A DNA stretch of 64,000 nucleotides from the NCBI RefSeq assembly GCF_009932475.1, contig NZ_BJOV01000001.1:248001-312000 (forward strand), in the 5' to 3' direction. The position numbers and the translations under genes are program-made. This document shows, one piece after another, positions 52,995 to 61,193 of this stretch (positions are counted from its first letter, which is position 1; each line of letters begins with the position of its first letter). Below the pieces are notes generated by a model that searched no databases, was not told the DNA's origin, and saw only the letters and a list, made by a program, of their open reading frames with translations. Source of the stretch: Gordonia spumicola (GTDB lineage Bacteria > Actinomycetota > Actinomycetes > Mycobacteriales > Mycobacteriaceae).

Positions 52995-53744
52995 ATGGGT
53001 GAATCGCGCCGAGTCCCGTCCGCGGCCGGGCCGCCGTTGGCGACGACTGTCTCCGGGCCGCTCGACTCGTCGACGCCCGTCGTCCTGGTGCACGGGATGG
53101 GCGGGGACAGGTCGACGTGGCGGATGTTCGCCGGGGAACTGCGCAGCCGCGGGCGGACCGTCGTGAGTTTCGATCTGCGAGGTCACGGCCGTACCGGGCC
53201 GGGTGACTCGTACCGCCTCGGCGACTTCCGGGACGACCTCGCGGCGGTCGTCGACCACCTGGGGGTCGATCGGGTCGATCTCGTCGGTCACTCCCTCGGC
53301 GCGCACACCGCACTCCGCTACGCGATGGCCGAGCCGGGACGGGTCCGCCGCATGGTGCTCGAGGAGGTGCCGCCGATGCCGCGCGACGACGCCGACCTCG
53401 CCGAGGCGATCACCCCGTCCGCGACGTTCGGCGAACGGATCCGCGGCGTCGCGGCGGTCATCGCGAACCCCGGCCCGCTCCTGCGGTACGACAGGGCGCT
53501 CGGCGCACCGGTGACCGAGGCTTTCGGCGTCGCCGAGCCGCAGTGGTGGTGCGGGCTGTCGAAGGTGACCGCACCGACGCTCGTCGTGTCCGGCGGTCGG
53601 CGGAGCTTCCTTCCGGCCAGACATCTCCGGGACCTCGCCTACGCTCTCCCGTCCGGCGACTTCCTGACGATCGACGCCGGGCACAGCATCCACCGCGACC
53701 GGCCCGTCGAATTCGCACGCGCCGCATCGGCGCACCTCGGCTGA
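52995..53744 (+). CDS. Alpha/beta hydrolase
   Basis: A 249-residue alpha/beta-fold hydrolase. The oxyanion region is VVLVHGMGGDRSTW, the nucleophile elbow is LVGHSLGAHTALRYA (Ser), and the acid and His lie in the C-terminal part (DAGHSIHRDRPVEF). It hydrolyses an ester, amide or similar bond. The substrate is not predictable. The ATG at 52995 has only a weak ribosome site; a leaderless mRNA is possible. Confidence 0.85.
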   Translation: MGESRRVPSAAGPPLATTVSGPLDSSTPVVLVHGMGGDRSTWRMFAGELRSRGRTVVSFDLRGHGRTGPGDSYRLGDFRDDLAAVVDHLGVDRVDLVGHSLGAHTALRYAMAEPGRVRRMVLEEVPPMPRDDADLAEAITPSATFGERIRGVAAVIANPGPLLRYDRALGAPVTEAFGVAEPQWWCGLSKVTAPTLVVSGGRRSFLPARHLRDLAYALPSGDFLTIDAGHSIHRDRPVEFARAASAHLG

Positions 53745-53793
53745 CGCCGCCGCTTGCGCGGTCGCTCGACCGTATCGATGGCCCGCGACCTTG

Positions 53794-53817
53794 ATAGGCA
53801 AGTAAATACTTGCCTAT
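53794..53817. promoter_or_regulatory. Perfect 24-bp operator of the ArsR-VOC pair
   Basis: ATAGGCAAGTA (53794-53804), AA, TACTTGCCTAT (53807-53817): 11-bp perfect inverted arms. It ends 9 bp before the GTG of the ArsR-family gene, in unusually AT-rich DNA, and must overlap the promoter. This fits autorepression by the encoded regulator. Confidence 0.75.
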
Positions 53818-53826
53818 AGTGGATCC

Positions 53827-54108
53827 GTGTCCGACGTCTACCGTGCGATAGCCGACCAGACGCGGCGGGAGATCCTCGACGACCTCGTCGCGCACGGCGA
53901 GCTGACGCTGTTCGACATCTGCGGGCGGCTCGCGGTCCGCGGCAACACGTCGTCGCGTCAGGCGATCTCGCAGCACCTCTCGGTGCTTGAGGCGGCGGGG
54001 CTCGTCCACTCCCGGCGCGACGGTCGAACCAAGCGGCACGTCGTCGACACCACCCCGCTCGCCGCCATCACCAGGCGCTGGCCCACCGAACCGAACGGAG
54101 CATCATGA
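53827..54108 (+). CDS. ArsR-family winged-helix regulator
   Basis: A 93-residue single-domain ArsR-type protein, starting at GTG: VSDVYRAIADQTRREILDDLVAHGE. The recognition region is RQAISQHLSVLEAAGLVHSRRDGRTKRHVV. There is no cysteine metal site of the ArsR/SmtB kind (the only cysteine is in FDICGR), so it is of the metal-independent group often paired with SRPBCC or VOC genes. It overlaps the VOC gene by 4 bases. Confidence 0.87.
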   Translation: MSDVYRAIADQTRREILDDLVAHGELTLFDICGRLAVRGNTSSRQAISQHLSVLEAAGLVHSRRDGRTKRHVVDTTPLAAITRRWPTEPNGAS

Positions 54109-54497
54109 AAGCCCGCATCGAACTGACGAGCGTCTTCGTCGACGACCAGACGAAGGCGGAGGCCTTCTACACGGAGAGGCTCGGCTTCGTCGTCAAGCAC
54201 GACGTGCCGACCGGCGTGTTTCGGTGGCTCACAGTCGTGAGCGGCGACGCCCCCGACGGCCCCGAGCTGCTTCTCGAGCCGAACGAACATCCGGCGGCCA
54301 AGGCGTACCAGGAGGCGCTGGCCGCGGACGGCATCCCGTGCGCGTCGTTCAAGGTCGACGACGTCCGTTCCGCATGCGCCGAGCTGGCCGACGCGGGAGT
54401 CCGCATCGTCAGCGAACCGATGGAGGCGGGTCCCGTCACCGTCGTCGTCATCGACGACACCTGTGGCAATCTCATCCAGTTGATGTCTGAGAACTAG
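54105..54497 (+). CDS. VOC family protein (glyoxalase-like)
   Basis: A 130-residue vicinal-oxygen-chelate protein, MKARIELTSVFVDDQTKAEAFYTERLGFVVKHDV, with the late motif VTVVVIDDTCGNLIQLM. Such proteins bind a metal and act as lyases, isomerases or resistance proteins. Co-translation with the ArsR gene (ATGA overlap) shows joint control. The first metal His common in glyoxalases is replaced by Glu/Thr near the start, so catalytic activity is uncertain. Confidence 0.8.
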   Translation: MKARIELTSVFVDDQTKAEAFYTERLGFVVKHDVPTGVFRWLTVVSGDAPDGPELLLEPNEHPAAKAYQEALAADGIPCASFKVDDVRSACAELADAGVRIVSEPMEAGPVTVVVIDDTCGNLIQLMSEN

Positions 54498-54677
54498 GTG
54501 CACCCAGTCCCCTCGGGGCGGCACCGGTTGAACGTGAGAACTGTGTTCAGTCGATGTCGGGGAGTCGACCGTTCGCCTAATTCACACCCGCACCTCAGGT
54601 GCGACACAGCAGTAGTCGTATTCAATGACGGCAGACGAGGTCGTCCGACTTCGCGCGACGCAGAGAGAAGGTGTGCG

Positions 54678-54902
54678 GTGACGTTTTCGGTTGTGGTGGG
54701 CGTGTTCATCGTCGTGTGCCTCGCGGCCGCGTTGGTCTCGGATGTCCGGGCCGGACGCGGATCGCGCGGATCGCACGGATCGGCCGACTCCGGTGGTTCC
54801 GGCTCCGGCGACAGCGGCTGGAGCTGGGGCGGGGACGGCGGCGGCTGGGGAGGCGACGGCGGCAGCTGTGGCGACTCGGGCGGCGGCGGAGGCTGTGACT
54901 GA
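54678..54902 (+). CDS. Small glycine-rich membrane-anchored protein
   Basis: A 74-residue predicted protein from GTG 54678 with GAGAAGG about 7 bases upstream. One hydrophobic segment (TFSVVVGVFIVVCLAAALV) is followed by a basic turn and a Gly/Ser/Asp/Trp-rich tail with WSWGGDGGGWGGDGG ending in GGGGGCD. Similar short proteins are common and uncharacterised in actinobacteria. It could be a membrane-anchored linker-like protein. Coding potential is moderate because of the low complexity. Confidence 0.55.
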   Translation: MTFSVVVGVFIVVCLAAALVSDVRAGRGSRGSHGSADSGGSGSGDSGWSWGGDGGGWGGDGGSCGDSGGGGGCD

Positions 54903-54989
54903 CGCGGCTGTCCCGACGATCGGCCCGATCATCGAACTCCGGCGGCAATACGCCGTCGCAACGGTGCATGCGGACCGATCTTCGGAGCA

Positions 54990-55901
54990 TCACCCGTTGT
55001 GCAGTCGGCGCGGATCGACGCCGACGCGGTCCCATCCCTCGTTGGCCCACGACAGGTACAGCCATCGGCGCGGCAGGCGGTTGACGAGCGGGTTGATCGA
55101 TCGCATGAAGCCCGCGAACCGATCGAACCGGCGTTGGCGTCGATCATCCCAGTCGAGTTCGCAGACGTCGCGCATCTGCTGGGGGAGCGTTCCGACGATC
55201 ACGGTCCGAACGAACCCGTTCAGCGGAGCCGACGCCAGCCGCCACACCGGCCGCGGCAGCCAGCGAGGCCCGGGGACGCCCTGCCTGATGTAGCCGGTCG
55301 CGTAGACGATCGTCTTCGTCGGGACGAACTTGTCGAGCATCGAATTCCAGTAGTCGACGAACTCGTCGTACGTCTGCGGCTGACTGCGGTCGGACACCCC
55401 GTACAGCTGATACCAGACCTTGCTCTCGTCGAAGATCTGGGCCTTCTCCTCGTACGAGAGCCGACGGATGAAGGTGTCCGTGATGTAGATGGTCTGGTCG
55501 ACGAACGTCGCGTGCGCCCAGTAGAACAACTCCGGGTTCAGCGCGTGATAGCGGGAGCCGTCGCTGATCGTGCCCTTGATGTCGCGGTGGAAGTCGCGGA
55601 CCGTCCGACCCCACCGGAGCGGGTCGTCGGAGTAGATCGTGCGCATGATGGGCGGCCCGCTGCGCTGTGCGCGCCCGACGAAGTCGTTGAAGATCACCGA
55701 GTGGTCCTCGACGCCCTTGGCGAGTTGCTCGATGCAGTTCTCCGTCCCCGCGAGTCGCTGGAAGCCGAGGACGGCGCGGACGTCGCCGTAGAACTTCCAG
55801 ACGAGGGAATCGGCTCCGAGCTTGAGGTCGAGCGAAGCGACGTCGTCGATCGGAGCGGGCTCGGCGTCCCCGACGTGCGCGTCGAAGTCGGTTGAGGTCA
55901 T
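54990..55901 (-). CDS. Oxygenase MpaB/DUF2236 family protein
   Basis: A 303-residue DUF2236 protein. The conserved DFHRDIKGT contains a likely heme-ligand His, and the adjacent YHALNPELFYWAHATFVD carries a second conserved His. Relatives include the rubber oxygenase Lcp and MpaB, which use heme. It may oxygenate a lipid or isoprenoid. It diverges from the Pro-rich membrane protein. Its upstream region shares an inverted motif with the P450 operon (58228-58255), pointing to joint regulation. Confidence 0.82.
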   Translation of the reverse strand: MTSTDFDAHVGDAEPAPIDDVASLDLKLGADSLVWKFYGDVRAVLGFQRLAGTENCIEQLAKGVEDHSVIFNDFVGRAQRSGPPIMRTIYSDDPLRWGRTVRDFHRDIKGTISDGSRYHALNPELFYWAHATFVDQTIYITDTFIRRLSYEEKAQIFDESKVWYQLYGVSDRSQPQTYDEFVDYWNSMLDKFVPTKTIVYATGYIRQGVPGPRWLPRPVWRLASAPLNGFVRTVIVGTLPQQMRDVCELDWDDRRQRRFDRFAGFMRSINPLVNRLPRRWLYLSWANEGWDRVGVDPRRLHNG

Positions 55902-55921
55902 GTCGTGACACTAACCCCAGT

Positions 55922-55949
55922 TTGAGACAAAATCTAGAGATCGTTCCAA
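55922..55949. promoter_or_regulatory. Candidate shared operator, copy A (upstream of the DUF2236 gene)
   Basis: TTGAGAC (55922-55928) and GTTCCAA (55943-55949) form an imperfect inverted repeat with a 14-base spacer, 21 bp upstream of the DUF2236 ATG. The same design with the same spacing lies ahead of the P450 gene at 58228-58255. The two 30-bp neighbourhoods agree at 20 positions without gaps. Confidence 0.45.
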
Positions 55950-56023
55950 CGGTCGTCGTCGAAATGGTCGACCCGAACTCCGTTCCGGGTGCTGGGCAGT
56001 GCGTCCCGGGCTAACATGCGGCA

Positions 56024-57139
56024 ATGACGAACCCTCCTGGTCCGGTCGGCCCACCGCCTTCGCCTCCGCCCACACCGCCGTCGGCGGCGGAGACCAGGCT
56101 CACCGCGATACCGGGCACGGACACGCCGTCGGGGCGACACGGGGCACTCCCCGGCGACCCGTCGCAACCCGACCAGCCGTGGGCGTCGTCGCCCGCGACG
56201 CACAGTCATGCCGCGGTCCCCGCCGGTCCCGAACCGACACGCGCCATGCCGGTGGCTTCGCCGGACTCGACCGTCGTCCACGGGCAGCCGTCGGTTCCGA
56301 CCGCGCCGCAGCCTGCTCCGGTGCATCAGCCGCAGTACGCACCCCAGCCGCAGTTCACGCCCCAGCCGCAGTACGCGCCGCCGCAGTACGGGACCACTCA
56401 GTTCGGACCCGCGCCGCATCAGCAGCCGATGATGCCGCCGTCGCAACCGTTCAATCAGGTCGGTCAGGTGCCGTACTACCCGACGGCTGCGCGTCCCGCC
56501 GATCGGCGGCGGTCCGCGGGGGTCGCCATCGGGATCGCGTTCGCGGTGCTCGCCGTGTACTTCGCCATCGACATGGCGACCTCTGCCGCGACGTACAAGA
56601 TCTACGAGTCGACGGCGATCGACGACGCGGAGACGCTGCGTCGAATCGTGGGGTGGCTCTGGATGATTCCCTTGCTGGTCCTCGTGATCGGCGTCGTCGC
56701 GTCCGCCGATCGTGCGGTCCGATCGCGCGGAGCGTCGATCGGTGCGGGGCTCCTGGCGGTCCTGATCTATGCGGTCCACCGGCTCGCGGCGACGACCGAC
56801 AAGTTCTGGGAGATCGTCGGCGATCGCGACGGCGTGACTGCCGGGTTCCGGTCCCAGGTGTTCTGGATTCTCACCGCGCTGACCGTGGCGGCGCTGACCG
56901 CGGCATGGGTTCTCGGGCATCGGAGGAGTCTCGCGGGGCTCATCGTCGCACCGTTCGCCGGCCTCGCCGCATACGGTGTCAGCGTCGGCCTGGACGAGGT
57001 CGACTTCCGGTGGGAGACGATCACCGAGACCATGATCAGCGAGGCTGCGTACACGGCTGCGTTCATCGCGGTCGCCGTCGTCTTCTGCTGGATCGCCGTC
57101 GGCATCGACAAGATGACGGAGCCGCGGCAGCCGTTCTGA
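56024..57139 (+). CDS. Proline-rich multi-span membrane protein
   Basis: A 371-residue protein. The first about 155 residues are Pro/Gln/Ala-rich and disordered, with repeats such as PQYAPQPQFTPQPQYAPPQY. Five or six membrane spans follow (SAGVAIGIAFAVLAVYFAID, WLWMIPLLVLVIGVVASA and others). No catalytic motif is visible. Similar Pro-rich tails in mycolata often serve as cytosolic docking regions. The function is unknown. It lies 16 bp upstream of menC but no functional link is evident. Confidence 0.75.
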   Translation: MTNPPGPVGPPPSPPPTPPSAAETRLTAIPGTDTPSGRHGALPGDPSQPDQPWASSPATHSHAAVPAGPEPTRAMPVASPDSTVVHGQPSVPTAPQPAPVHQPQYAPQPQFTPQPQYAPPQYGTTQFGPAPHQQPMMPPSQPFNQVGQVPYYPTAARPADRRRSAGVAIGIAFAVLAVYFAIDMATSAATYKIYESTAIDDAETLRRIVGWLWMIPLLVLVIGVVASADRAVRSRGASIGAGLLAVLIYAVHRLAATTDKFWEIVGDRDGVTAGFRSQVFWILTALTVAALTAAWVLGHRRSLAGLIVAPFAGLAAYGVSVGLDEVDFRWETITETMISEAAYTAAFIAVAVVFCWIAVGIDKMTEPRQPF

Positions 57140-57155
57140 TCGATAGGCTGGGGAC

Positions 57156-58217
57156 ATGGTGTTCTCGCAGCCTTCGGGAAAGAACAAGACGTCGCCGTTC
57201 GGGACGTCGGACGACCGGAAGAGTCCGGTTCCGACGTTCCGGTTGAAGCCGAAGGACGCGCCGCCGCCGTCGATGCCGACGGCCGACGACCTGCTCGAGA
57301 GCGCCCGCGTCGTCTCGCTGCCGATGCGGACCATGTTCCGTGGGATCACCGTCCGCGAGGCGTTGCTGTTCAAAGGTCCGGCAGGCTGGGGCGAGTTCGC
57401 GCCGTTCCCGGAGTACGACGACGCCGAATCGCGACTGTGGCTCGCCGCGGGCATCGAGGCCGCCTATCTGGGAGCGCCGCAACCGCTGCGGGACGCCGTC
57501 GACGTCAACGCGACGGTGCCCGCGGTCCCCGCCGATGAGGTGGCCGCGATCATCGGCCGTTACCCGGGAGCGAAGACGGTGAAGGTCAAGGTCGCCGAGC
57601 CCGGTCAGACTCTCGCCGACGACGTCGACCGCGTGGCCGCCGCGCGAGACGTGGTGCCGAATGTGCGGATCGACGCGAACGGCGCGTGGACCGTCGACCA
57701 GGCCATCGCCGCGATCGCCGCGATCGGCGACGTCGAGTACGTCGAACAGCCGTGCCGCACCGTCGAGGAGCTCGCGCAGGTGCGGCGGTCGGTGGACGCG
57801 CTGATCGCCGCCGACGAGTCGATCCGCCGGTCGACCGATCCGATGCGCGTCGCCAAGGCTGAGGCCGCCGACATCGCGGTGCTCAAGGTCGCGCCGCTGG
57901 GCGGCATGCGGTCGCTGCTCAACCTCGCGGCACGCCTGCCCATGGACGTCGTCGTCTCCAGTGCGCTCGACACCGCGATCGGGATGTCGGCGGGCGTCGC
58001 CGCCGCTGCCGCGCTCCCGAACCTGCACCGTGCGTGCGGACTCGGCACCGGAGCGATGTTCACCCGCGACGCCGGGATGTCGTTCCGCATGCACGACGGC
58101 GCCGTCGAGCCGCGCAGCGTGGTCCCGTCGGACGACGCGCCCCTCGCATCGGCCGCCCGCAGGCTGTGGTGGGAGGAACGTCTCCGCAGGTGCCACGCTC
58201 TGCTCGTCAACCGCTGA
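57156..58217 (+). CDS. menC: o-Succinylbenzoate synthase
   Basis: An enolase-superfamily enzyme of menaquinone synthesis, dehydrating SHCHC to o-succinylbenzoate. Motifs are the KxK lysine pair in VKVKVAEPG, the metal ligands Asp in RIDANGAW, Glu in VEQPCR and Asp-Glu in ADESI, and the second lysine in VLKVAPLGG. From ATG 57156 it has 353 residues. The N-terminal 39 residues are low-complexity and the family usually begins near MPTADDLLESARVV, so ATG 57273 (314 residues) may be the true start. No other men gene is within the window. Confidence 0.9.
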   Translation: MVFSQPSGKNKTSPFGTSDDRKSPVPTFRLKPKDAPPPSMPTADDLLESARVVSLPMRTMFRGITVREALLFKGPAGWGEFAPFPEYDDAESRLWLAAGIEAAYLGAPQPLRDAVDVNATVPAVPADEVAAIIGRYPGAKTVKVKVAEPGQTLADDVDRVAAARDVVPNVRIDANGAWTVDQAIAAIAAIGDVEYVEQPCRTVEELAQVRRSVDALIAADESIRRSTDPMRVAKAEAADIAVLKVAPLGGMRSLLNLAARLPMDVVVSSALDTAIGMSAGVAAAAALPNLHRACGLGTGAMFTRDAGMSFRMHDGAVEPRSVVPSDDAPLASAARRLWWEERLRRCHALLVNR

Positions 58218-58227
58218 GACGAAGTAC

Positions 58228-58255
58228 TAGAAACAATCTCAAGAATCTGTTCCAA
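58228..58255. promoter_or_regulatory. Candidate shared operator, copy B (upstream of the P450 operon)
   Basis: TAGAAAC (58228-58234) and GTTCCAA (58249-58255) with a 14-base spacer match copy A at 55922-55949 in arms and spacing. It lies 49 bp before the P450 ATG. The TetR-type regulator in the P450 operon (59646) is the natural candidate for binding both sites. Confidence 0.45.
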
Positions 58256-58304
58256 TGGGTGAGAGCGGCGTCACAGCGACGCCGCGCCCGAGGAGGAGAT
58301 CATC

Positions 58305-59645
58305 ATGGCGGCACCGGTTCTCGCGCAACCCGACATCGACAGCGGTCTGCGACCGGTGCCCGTGACCGACCGCAACGGCGTCCTCGAGATCCTCCGCATG
58401 CGCCGCGATCCGTTCTCCTTCGGCGACGACAAGCGTCTGCGGTTCGGCGAGGTGTACGGCATGAACGCGCTCGGCGTCCGGATGGTCACCTGCAACGGGC
58501 CGGCCGCGGCGGACGAGATCCTGATGAACAAGCGCCGAGCGTTCGCGAACGCCCCCGCGTGGAGCTACTTCATCGGCCCGTTCTTCAACCGTGGCGTCAT
58601 GCTCCTCGACTTCGACGAGCACCGTCACCACCGGCACATCCTGCAGCAGGCGTTCACGCCCAAGGTCCTCAAGGGCTACATGGACGAGATGCAGCCGATG
58701 ATCGCCGAGCGGATGACGCGCTTCCCGACCGGCCGCGTGCTGATGCTCAACGAGTTCAAACAGCTCACCCTCGATGTGGCGCTCGAAGTGTTCCTCGGCC
58801 TCGAACTGCCCAAGGCAGAGGCGGACCGCCTCAACAAGGCGTTCATCGAGACGGTCCGCGCGGGAGTGGCGTTCGTCCGCAAGCCGGTTCCCGGCGGACG
58901 CTGGTGGAAGGGCGTCCGCTCGCGCAAGATCCTCGAAGACTTCTTCTACCAGCACATCCCGGCCAAGCGGGCCACGGCGACGCCCGACCTGTTCTCGGTG
59001 CTGTGCCATGCCGAGAGCGACGACGGCGACACGTTCACCGACGAGGACGTCGTCAACCACATGATCTTCGTGTTGATGGCGGCGCACGACACGTCGACCA
59101 TCACGATGTCGCAGATGGCGTACCACATGGCGAAACACCCCGAGTGGCAGCAGAAGGCGCGCGAGGAGTCGCTCGCGCTCGGCGAGCATCTCACCTACGA
59201 CGACCTCTCCTCCATGACGACGATCGACCTCATCATGCGCGAGTCGCTGCGCATGTGTCCGCCGGTGCCCGCACAGCCGCGGATGGCGATCGAAGACACC
59301 GAGGTTCAGGGCTACTTCATCCCGAAGGGGACGATGGTCGTCGTGCCCCAGCTGGGGAACCACCGGCGCAAAGACCTGTACTCGCACCCGGACGTGTTCG
59401 ATCCGGAACGGTTCGGAGCCGACCGCGCCGAAGACAAGGCGCATCGGATGGCGTGGATGCCGTTCGGCGGCGGCGTCCACAAGTGCATCGGCCTGTACTT
59501 CGGGCAGATGGAGATCAAGACGATCATGCATCATCTGCTCCGCGGCTACGAGTGGACAGTCCCCGACGGCTACGTGATGCCGATGGACTACAGCGCGCTG
59601 CCCGTCCCGAAGGACAAGCTGCCCGTCACGATGCGGCGACGCTGA
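58305..59645 (+). CDS. Cytochrome P450 (CYP136-like by context)
   Basis: A 446-residue P450. The I-helix oxygen-binding segment is MAAHDTSTITMS, the K-helix ExxR is ESLRM, and the heme loop FGGGVHKCIGLYFGQ carries the ligand C394. It inserts oxygen into a hydrophobic substrate using electrons from ferredoxin and a reductase; one reductase gene begins at 63411. AGGAGGAG is 6-8 bases upstream. In M. tuberculosis, cyp136 (Rv3059) sits beside a TetR gene and an SDR gene of 287 residues, as here, which suggests the same family. That assignment needs a phylogeny. Confidence 0.9.
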   Translation: MAAPVLAQPDIDSGLRPVPVTDRNGVLEILRMRRDPFSFGDDKRLRFGEVYGMNALGVRMVTCNGPAAADEILMNKRRAFANAPAWSYFIGPFFNRGVMLLDFDEHRHHRHILQQAFTPKVLKGYMDEMQPMIAERMTRFPTGRVLMLNEFKQLTLDVALEVFLGLELPKAEADRLNKAFIETVRAGVAFVRKPVPGGRWWKGVRSRKILEDFFYQHIPAKRATATPDLFSVLCHAESDDGDTFTDEDVVNHMIFVLMAAHDTSTITMSQMAYHMAKHPEWQQKAREESLALGEHLTYDDLSSMTTIDLIMRESLRMCPPVPAQPRMAIEDTEVQGYFIPKGTMVVVPQLGNHRRKDLYSHPDVFDPERFGADRAEDKAHRMAWMPFGGGVHKCIGLYFGQMEIKTIMHHLLRGYEWTVPDGYVMPMDYSALPVPKDKLPVTMRRR

Positions 59646-60239
59646 ATGGTCGGGTCCGCACGCAAGCCGCGTGTCACGACGTCGCCGTCCGACCAGGAGG
59701 AGGCGATCCTCGCCGCCGCGGCGGGTGAGTTCGCCGAGGTCGGCGTGCGTCGTGCCAACATGGACGAGGTGGCGCGTGTGGCGGGTGTCAGCCGATCCAC
59801 GCTGTACCGCCGGTTCCCCAACAAGGACAACCTGCTGCTCGCCGTCGCGAACCGCACGTTCGAGGCAGGCATGGAGCGGATCGAGCGAGGCGTCGAGGGA
59901 CTCGGCCCGGCCGACGCCGTCATCGAAGCGTTCGCGACGGGCGCCGACATGGTCGAGAACGACCCGCTGCTGCGCCGCGTCGTCATCGAGGACGTCGAGA
60001 TCCGCAGCATCACGGCCACCGTCAGCTCGTTGTTCCTCGTCATGGTCACCGAGCGTGTCGCCCGAACGCTGCGCCGAGCGGGAGCCACCATGCCCGACGA
60101 CGACCTCCTCCAAGCCGTCGAACTGCACGTTCGGCTCGTGACGTCGTTCCTCGAGTCGCCGGTCGACGACCCGGAGCGTCGGACGCCCGAACACGTCCGC
60201 GCGATGGCCGCCAAGTTCCTCGCCCCGATGATCTATTGA
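59646..60239 (+). CDS. TetR-family regulator of the P450 operon
   Basis: A 197-residue regulator; the HTH is MDEVARVAGVSRSTLYRRFPNK (residues about 38-59). It begins at the base directly after the P450 stop, so translation is coupled. The C-terminal domain is all-helical and unspecific. It probably represses the P450 operon and, through the similar site at 55922, the DUF2236 gene (inference). Confidence 0.87.
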   Translation: MVGSARKPRVTTSPSDQEEAILAAAAGEFAEVGVRRANMDEVARVAGVSRSTLYRRFPNKDNLLLAVANRTFEAGMERIERGVEGLGPADAVIEAFATGADMVENDPLLRRVVIEDVEIRSITATVSSLFLVMVTERVARTLRRAGATMPDDDLLQAVELHVRLVTSFLESPVDDPERRTPEHVRAMAAKFLAPMIY

Positions 60240-60262
60240 TCCCTCATTCAGGAGTGCTCCCC

Positions 60263-61123
60263 ATGTCGTTCTTCTCTCGCCGTGCCGACGAACGCCTCGC
60301 CCGGATCCGTGGCGGGGTCGCGGGCAAGGTCGTCGCGATCACCGGCGGCGCCCGAGGCATCGGCTTCGAGATCGCCGGGCAGGTCCTCGCCGCGGGCGGA
60401 CGGGTCGCGCTCGGCGACATCGACGTCGACGCCGTCGCCAAGGCTGCGGCGGACCTCGGTGTGGAGGGCATGGCGCTCGACGTGACCGACAGCGCGTCGT
60501 TCGACTCGTTCCTCGACACAGTCGAGGAACGGGTCGGACCCGTCGACGTGCTCATCAACAACGCCGGGATCATGCCGGTCGGATCGATCCTCGACTACGA
60601 CGAGGCGCTCATCCGTCGGACCGTCGAGATCGACCTGGTCGGCGTCATCCTCGGCACGCGCGCGGCGGGGCGACGCATGGTCGCGCGCGGACACGGACAG
60701 ATCGTGAACATCGCGTCGGTCGCGGGCCGACTCGCCGCGCCGGGACTGTCGGTGTACAACGCCGCCAAGTCGGGGGTCATCGAGTTCTCCGAGACGGCAG
60801 ACGCGGAGCTGATGGGCAGGGGAGTGCGGGTGTCGACGGTGATGCCGTCGTTCACCGACACCGGGCTCATCGACGGACTGCAGACCAACATGCTCGTCCG
60901 GTCCGTCGGCACCGACGTGGTCGCGCGCGAAGTCCTTGCGACGATCGCGACACCGCGCGTCCGGGTCACGGCTCCGCGGTCCTTCGGTTGGGTGGATGCG
61001 AATCCGGCGGTGCCGGTCGGGCTCAAGCGTCGCCTGAGCCGTCTGACCAAGACCGACACGATGTTCCTGAACGCCGATCGCACGGCCCGCGCCGACTACG
61101 ACGCCCGGATCGGCCAGTCCTGA
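60263..61123 (+). CDS. SDR family oxidoreductase (Rv3057c-like)
   Basis: A 286-residue SDR. The cofactor motif is VVAITGGARGIGFEIAG, with LINNAGIMPVG and the catalytic YNAAK. The last 50 residues carry a basic extension (LKRRLSRLTKTDTMF) typical of a membrane-associated SDR group in mycolata. AGGAG lies 8 bases before ATG 60263; a frame extension to 60236 is not needed. It would oxidise or reduce the alcohol produced by the P450 (inference from operon order). A strong hairpin follows the stop. Confidence 0.87.
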   Translation: MSFFSRRADERLARIRGGVAGKVVAITGGARGIGFEIAGQVLAAGGRVALGDIDVDAVAKAAADLGVEGMALDVTDSASFDSFLDTVEERVGPVDVLINNAGIMPVGSILDYDEALIRRTVEIDLVGVILGTRAAGRRMVARGHGQIVNIASVAGRLAAPGLSVYNAAKSGVIEFSETADAELMGRGVRVSTVMPSFTDTGLIDGLQTNMLVRSVGTDVVAREVLATIATPRVRVTAPRSFGWVDANPAVPVGLKRRLSRLTKTDTMFLNADRTARADYDARIGQS

Positions 61124-61128
61124 CGGTT

Positions 61129-61171
61129 GCTCCGAGCCTGGTGACCACGGGCTGGTCACCGGGCTCGGAGC
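61129..61171. terminator. 18-bp hairpin after the P450-TetR-SDR operon
   Basis: Arms 61129-61146 and 61154-61171 pair over 18 positions with a single G-T wobble and a 7-base loop. It starts 6 bases after the SDR stop. There is no T tract, but the stem stability suggests a terminator between the SDR and the Mce-associated-like genes. Confidence 0.75.
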
Positions 61172-61193
61172 AGCGGTGATTATCGTGGCAAGC

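Noticed and set aside
58229-58255. A KstR box upstream of the P450
   Set aside because: GAATCTGTTCCA has one good half-site only; the inverted motif shared with 55922-55949 explains the conserved bases better.
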